The notes under the pieces are model-generated. The model ran no database searches. It had not been told where the DNA came from and was given only the letters and a program-made list of their open reading frames with translations. From the NCBI GenBank assembly GCA_017628845.1, contig JAGBYI010000156.1:1-43750 (forward strand): a DNA stretch of 43,750 nucleotides. Reading direction: 5' to 3'. Shown here one piece after another: positions 42,151 through 43,750 of this stretch. Numbering within the stretch: position 1 is the first letter of the stretch; the number at the start of each line of letters is the position of its first letter. This DNA comes from Bacteroidaceae bacterium (lineage in GTDB: Bacteria; Bacteroidota; Bacteroidia; Bacteroidales; Bacteroidaceae). Made by a program: the position numbers and the translations under genes.

Positions 42151-42222
42151 ATGCCTATTTGTGTTTTGTGCATTGCAAATATAGGCATTAATTCTTATTT
42201 TTGGGTGTACATTGGGTGTACA
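42151..42222 (-). promoter_or_regulatory. int promoter region with dyad and right-end GGGTGTACATT pair
   Basis: On the minus strand the -7 box TATATTTG (42176-42183) lies 28 nt upstream of the int ATG. The inverted repeat ATGCCTAT / ATAGGCAT (42151-42158 and 42181-42188) brackets the start of transcription. The two GGGTGTACA copies (42203-42222) cover the expected -33 position. Binding there would block the int promoter. Confidence 0.6.
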
Positions 42223-42356
42223 TTTTCTTATTTTGGCTTACTTTTTCGGTTAAGTGTCATTTCTACATTAAAAATATCATACATCCGTATAATATTGATA
42301 CTTAATAAAATACCTGTGCTTTTATCTTAACTATTGGAGTAAGCAAAAATCGCTTG

Positions 42357-42385
42357 TTGGTTGTCGTGAGACAACCTTCTTTTTT
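42357..42385. repeat. Right attachment repeat (attR core)
   Basis: Identical to 37111-37139 over 29 bases, with the same terminator hairpin (42359-42365 with 42370-42376) and T-run. The sequence before it differs from the small RNA, as expected if the element separates them. Confidence 0.8.
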
Positions 42386-42490
42386 TATGCCATCTGATAT
42401 GCAGGCTCTTCACAACAAGCGCCATGAAACATATCTTTGTCCCACGGCGCTTAGTATGAAATCAACTATTTGATGTTCGTTTAGTCTTTG

Positions 42491-42874
42491 TTATTCACCC
42501 TTCTTTGCCTGGTTAGTTTTAGCATACATAAAAATCCCCGCGACAGAGGCTATAGCACCTATAGCTACACCTATAGCAGCACCTGATGCACCTATATATA
42601 ATGCGAAACCCACTAATCCAGACAAGCACAATACACTGACAACAGAAAAAAATATTGATACATATGTAACACGAACACAGTTCCTCAACAATACTTCTTC
42701 CTGCTTATGCCTATGTTGCATTTCACTTTCTGCCATGGCAATAATCCTTTCCGCTGCATTTGGTTCTACATCATTATATCTTATTAAATCATTTGGATGC
42801 GGCAACGGACCGGAATATTGTTGAACGGTAGTTATACGCGCTTCTATTTTATCTGATTTCTGCTTTATAAAGTG
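42491..42874 (-). CDS. DUF2335 membrane protein, start uncertain
   Basis: The open frame runs from 42874 to 42491. Its part after 42805 gives LPHPNDLIRYNDVEPNAAERIIAMAE and then a small membrane domain with two hydrophobic helices (VTYVSIFFSVVSVLCLSGLVGFALYIG and GVAIGAIASVAGIFMYA), which is the DUF2335 layout. The family-like TTVQQYSGP lies just upstream of the TTG at 42805, so the true N-terminus is probably farther out, but no ATG or GTG exists there. Either a rare start codon or a frameshift from the upstream 53-aa ORF is required. DUF2335 proteins occur in accessory and phage-related DNA; function unknown. Confidence 0.65.
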   Translation of the reverse strand, partial: HFIKQKSDKIEARITTVQQYSGPLPHPNDLIRYNDVEPNAAERIIAMAESEMQHRHKQEEVLLRNCVRVTYVSIFFSVVSVLCLSGLVGFALYIGASGAAIGVAIGAIASVAGIFMYAKTNQAKKGE

Positions 42875-43010
42875 TTATGGCCTTACGTATATCCGAACCA
42901 ACTTTTTCCCAATCAGAACGCACAGACTCCGTATCGTCCTTTACATCAAAAGACAATGGATTGGAACCTACACCAAAGAAATATAATATGCTATCAAATA
43001 CTACTCTCAT
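42849..43010 (-). CDS. Small ORF overlapping the DUF2335 frame (53 aa)
   Basis: 53 residues from an ATG at 43010 (MRVVFDSILYFFGVGSNPL...), ending TLYKAEIR. It ends inside the DUF2335 open frame, which is offset by +1. Its RSDWEKVGSDIRKAI segment is a plausible helix and I recall similar small genes before DUF2335 genes, but cannot verify it. Confidence 0.5.
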   Translation of the reverse strand: MRVVFDSILYFFGVGSNPLSFDVKDDTESVRSDWEKVGSDIRKAITLYKAEIR

Positions 43011-43086
43011 AATAAACCCACATTAAATAGCAATGCAATTATATGAACTTTAAGACAAACCTGCAAGTATTCTATATTTAATTTTG

Positions 43087-43260
43087 TTAATGAGGACAGG
43101 AGAGGTAACCGTCATAACGTTGTCTCAGCATCACGTATGCCTCCTCCTTGGTCTGGCCATTTACCTTGGCAGGACTCATGGATATATCCTTCAGGTTGTT
43201 CAGGTCCCACCCGTCCTCACGCAACTTCTCAAACTGCTGTATGCCTATAGGGTACTTCAT
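43087..43260 (-). pseudogene. Remnant of an AAA-ATPase/PD-(D/E)XK nuclease-like gene
   Basis: The 57 residues from ATG 43260 start MKYPIGIQQFEKLREDGWDL, which is the usual N-terminus of the AAA-ATPase-like proteins with a C-terminal PD-(D/E)XK nuclease (DUF1703 type, common in Bacteroidetes). Instead of continuing into the ATPase domain, the frame jumps to LKDISMSPAK and NGQTKEEAYVMLRQRYDGY, which belongs about 200 residues later, and then stops. An internal deletion plus truncation fits. Full-length relatives exceed 500 residues. Confidence 0.6.
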
Positions 43261-43302
43261 AATCTGATGATTTACACTTTTCTCCTCGCAAATATACAAC
43301 AA

Positions 43303-43670
43303 TTCCCTGATACCACCAAAAAGGGGCAGATAAAGAAAGACCTTGGAGCAAAGTGAATGACCATCCCTATTGCTTCAAGCCCAGAATATTATCCACACAC
43401 TTTTTAGGGGAGGGGAAGAAGAGTTTTCCGATTTGACTTGACTTAGCGTCGACCTTTGGTTCGTCGAGCCTGCTCTCGCAGCCTTCCGTTTTCCGTTCCT
43501 TTGTCCCCCTGAGACAGGGGCGACGAGCGAAGCGGAGGGGGTGGATAACTTTCCGTTTTGACTTCAGCCCCTTCGGGCGTCGACCTTTGGTTCACCTTTC
43601 CGTTTTTATACTGTCTTATACTGATATAGGTAGACACATTTGATAACAATTAATAAAATGTGTAAACAGT
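43303..43670. repeat. Gene-free stretch with 17-bp direct repeat
   Basis: No convincing gene. GCGTCGACCTTTGGTTC occurs at 43446-43462 and again at 43577-43593. ACACATTT (43634-43641) and AAATGTGT (43656-43663) form an inverted repeat just before the transposase start and may be part of the IS end. The rest is purine-rich filler. Confidence 0.6.
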
Positions 43671-43750
43671 ATGAGAAAGAAATTCGAACGTTACAGTGAA
43701 GAAGAACGCTTATTAATTCTTCGTGACTATTATTCCTCAGGAATGTCCAA
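43671..43750 (+). CDS. Transposase, probable IS3-type OrfA (5' part)
   Basis: The frame from the ATG reads MRKKFERYSEEERLLILRDYYSSGMS and runs off the window. This is the helix-turn-helix opening of transposases (SEEERLLILRDY resembles the IS3-family OrfA start). Family assignment rests on 26 residues only. An inverted repeat 7-37 nt upstream may lie within the IS end. Confidence 0.6.
   Translation, partial: MRKKFERYSEEERLLILRDYYSSGMS

Larger units (their letters stand above)
37111..42385. mobile_element. 5.2-kb integrative element bounded by a 29-bp direct repeat
   Basis: The left and right ends carry the same 29 bases (37111-37139 and 42357-42385), which are the terminator of the small RNA. 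A tyrosine recombinase gene lies 210 bp inside the right repeat. All convincing genes inside run on the minus strand: int, two small genes, a HTH protein, a 228-aa protein and four small proteins. An identical tandem pair of GGGTGTACATT units lies 60 bp inside the left and 135 bp inside the right repeat. No relaxase, portal, capsid or transposase genes are seen. It resembles a small integrative or satellite-type island of Bacteroidales; whether it moves is unknown. Confidence 0.8.

Overview
The window looks like chromosomal DNA of a Bacteroidales bacterium, most likely Prevotella/Bacteroides-like. The evidence is the family content (a PorT-type barrel, DUF4290, DUF2723, DUF3316, DUF1846 with DUF4250, a MurA with Asp in place of the catalytic Cys) and the many upstream sites of the Bacteroidetes sigma-ABfr type (TTTG, about 20 nt, TAnnTTTG) in place of -35/-10 boxes.

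Layout. 1-7500: end of an ABC ATPase, a CvfB-like RNA-binding protein, then rplS, a PorT-like barrel (both minus strand), a 2[4Fe-4S] ferredoxin, and minus-strand aspartate aminotransferase, ribBA and an LptF/LptG permease. 7600-10220: tRNA-Met, a Gfo/Idh/MocA (GH109-like) protein, a MORN-repeat protein and nadD. 10290-17690: a tight plus-strand housekeeping run, yicC-gmk-tsaB-DUF4290-murA-rimM-dxr, then rseP. 17800-23300: an esterase-like hydrolase, a DUF1846-DUF4250-CobW/His-rich GTPase-small membrane protein cluster, an HU protein and tRNA-Leu. 23340-35580 is mostly minus strand: a DUF2723 membrane protein, a membrane-anchored winged-helix regulator behind an S41 peptidase, a DUF3316 protein, a type II topoisomerase A subunit, a ComF-like protein, a PHP phosphoesterase and a possible SecB-like protein; an EEP-family hydrolase lies on the plus strand. 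35700-36970: a BRCT-like protein and ispF.

37060-42390 is the main accessory feature. A small transcription unit (promoter, about 65 nt, hairpin terminator) has its terminator duplicated about 5.2 kb away. Between the two 29-bp direct repeats is a compact minus-strand integrative element: a tyrosine recombinase next to the right repeat, a two-gene follow-on operon with its own terminator, a MerR/excisionase-like HTH protein, an unrecognised 228-aa protein, and a cassette of small proteins including two DUF6291-like paralogues. A GGTGTACA motif occurs as an identical tandem pair just inside both ends and as a cluster of six sites in a gene-free, hairpin-rich, AT-rich segment in the middle. I infer that these sites organise integration/excision, int regulation and possibly replication. 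No relaxase, transposase or phage structural gene is visible inside it.

42490-43750 looks like a decaying accessory zone: a DUF2335 membrane protein overlapping a small ORF in another frame, a truncated AAA-ATPase/nuclease remnant, short repeats, and the start of a probable IS3-type transposase running off the window.
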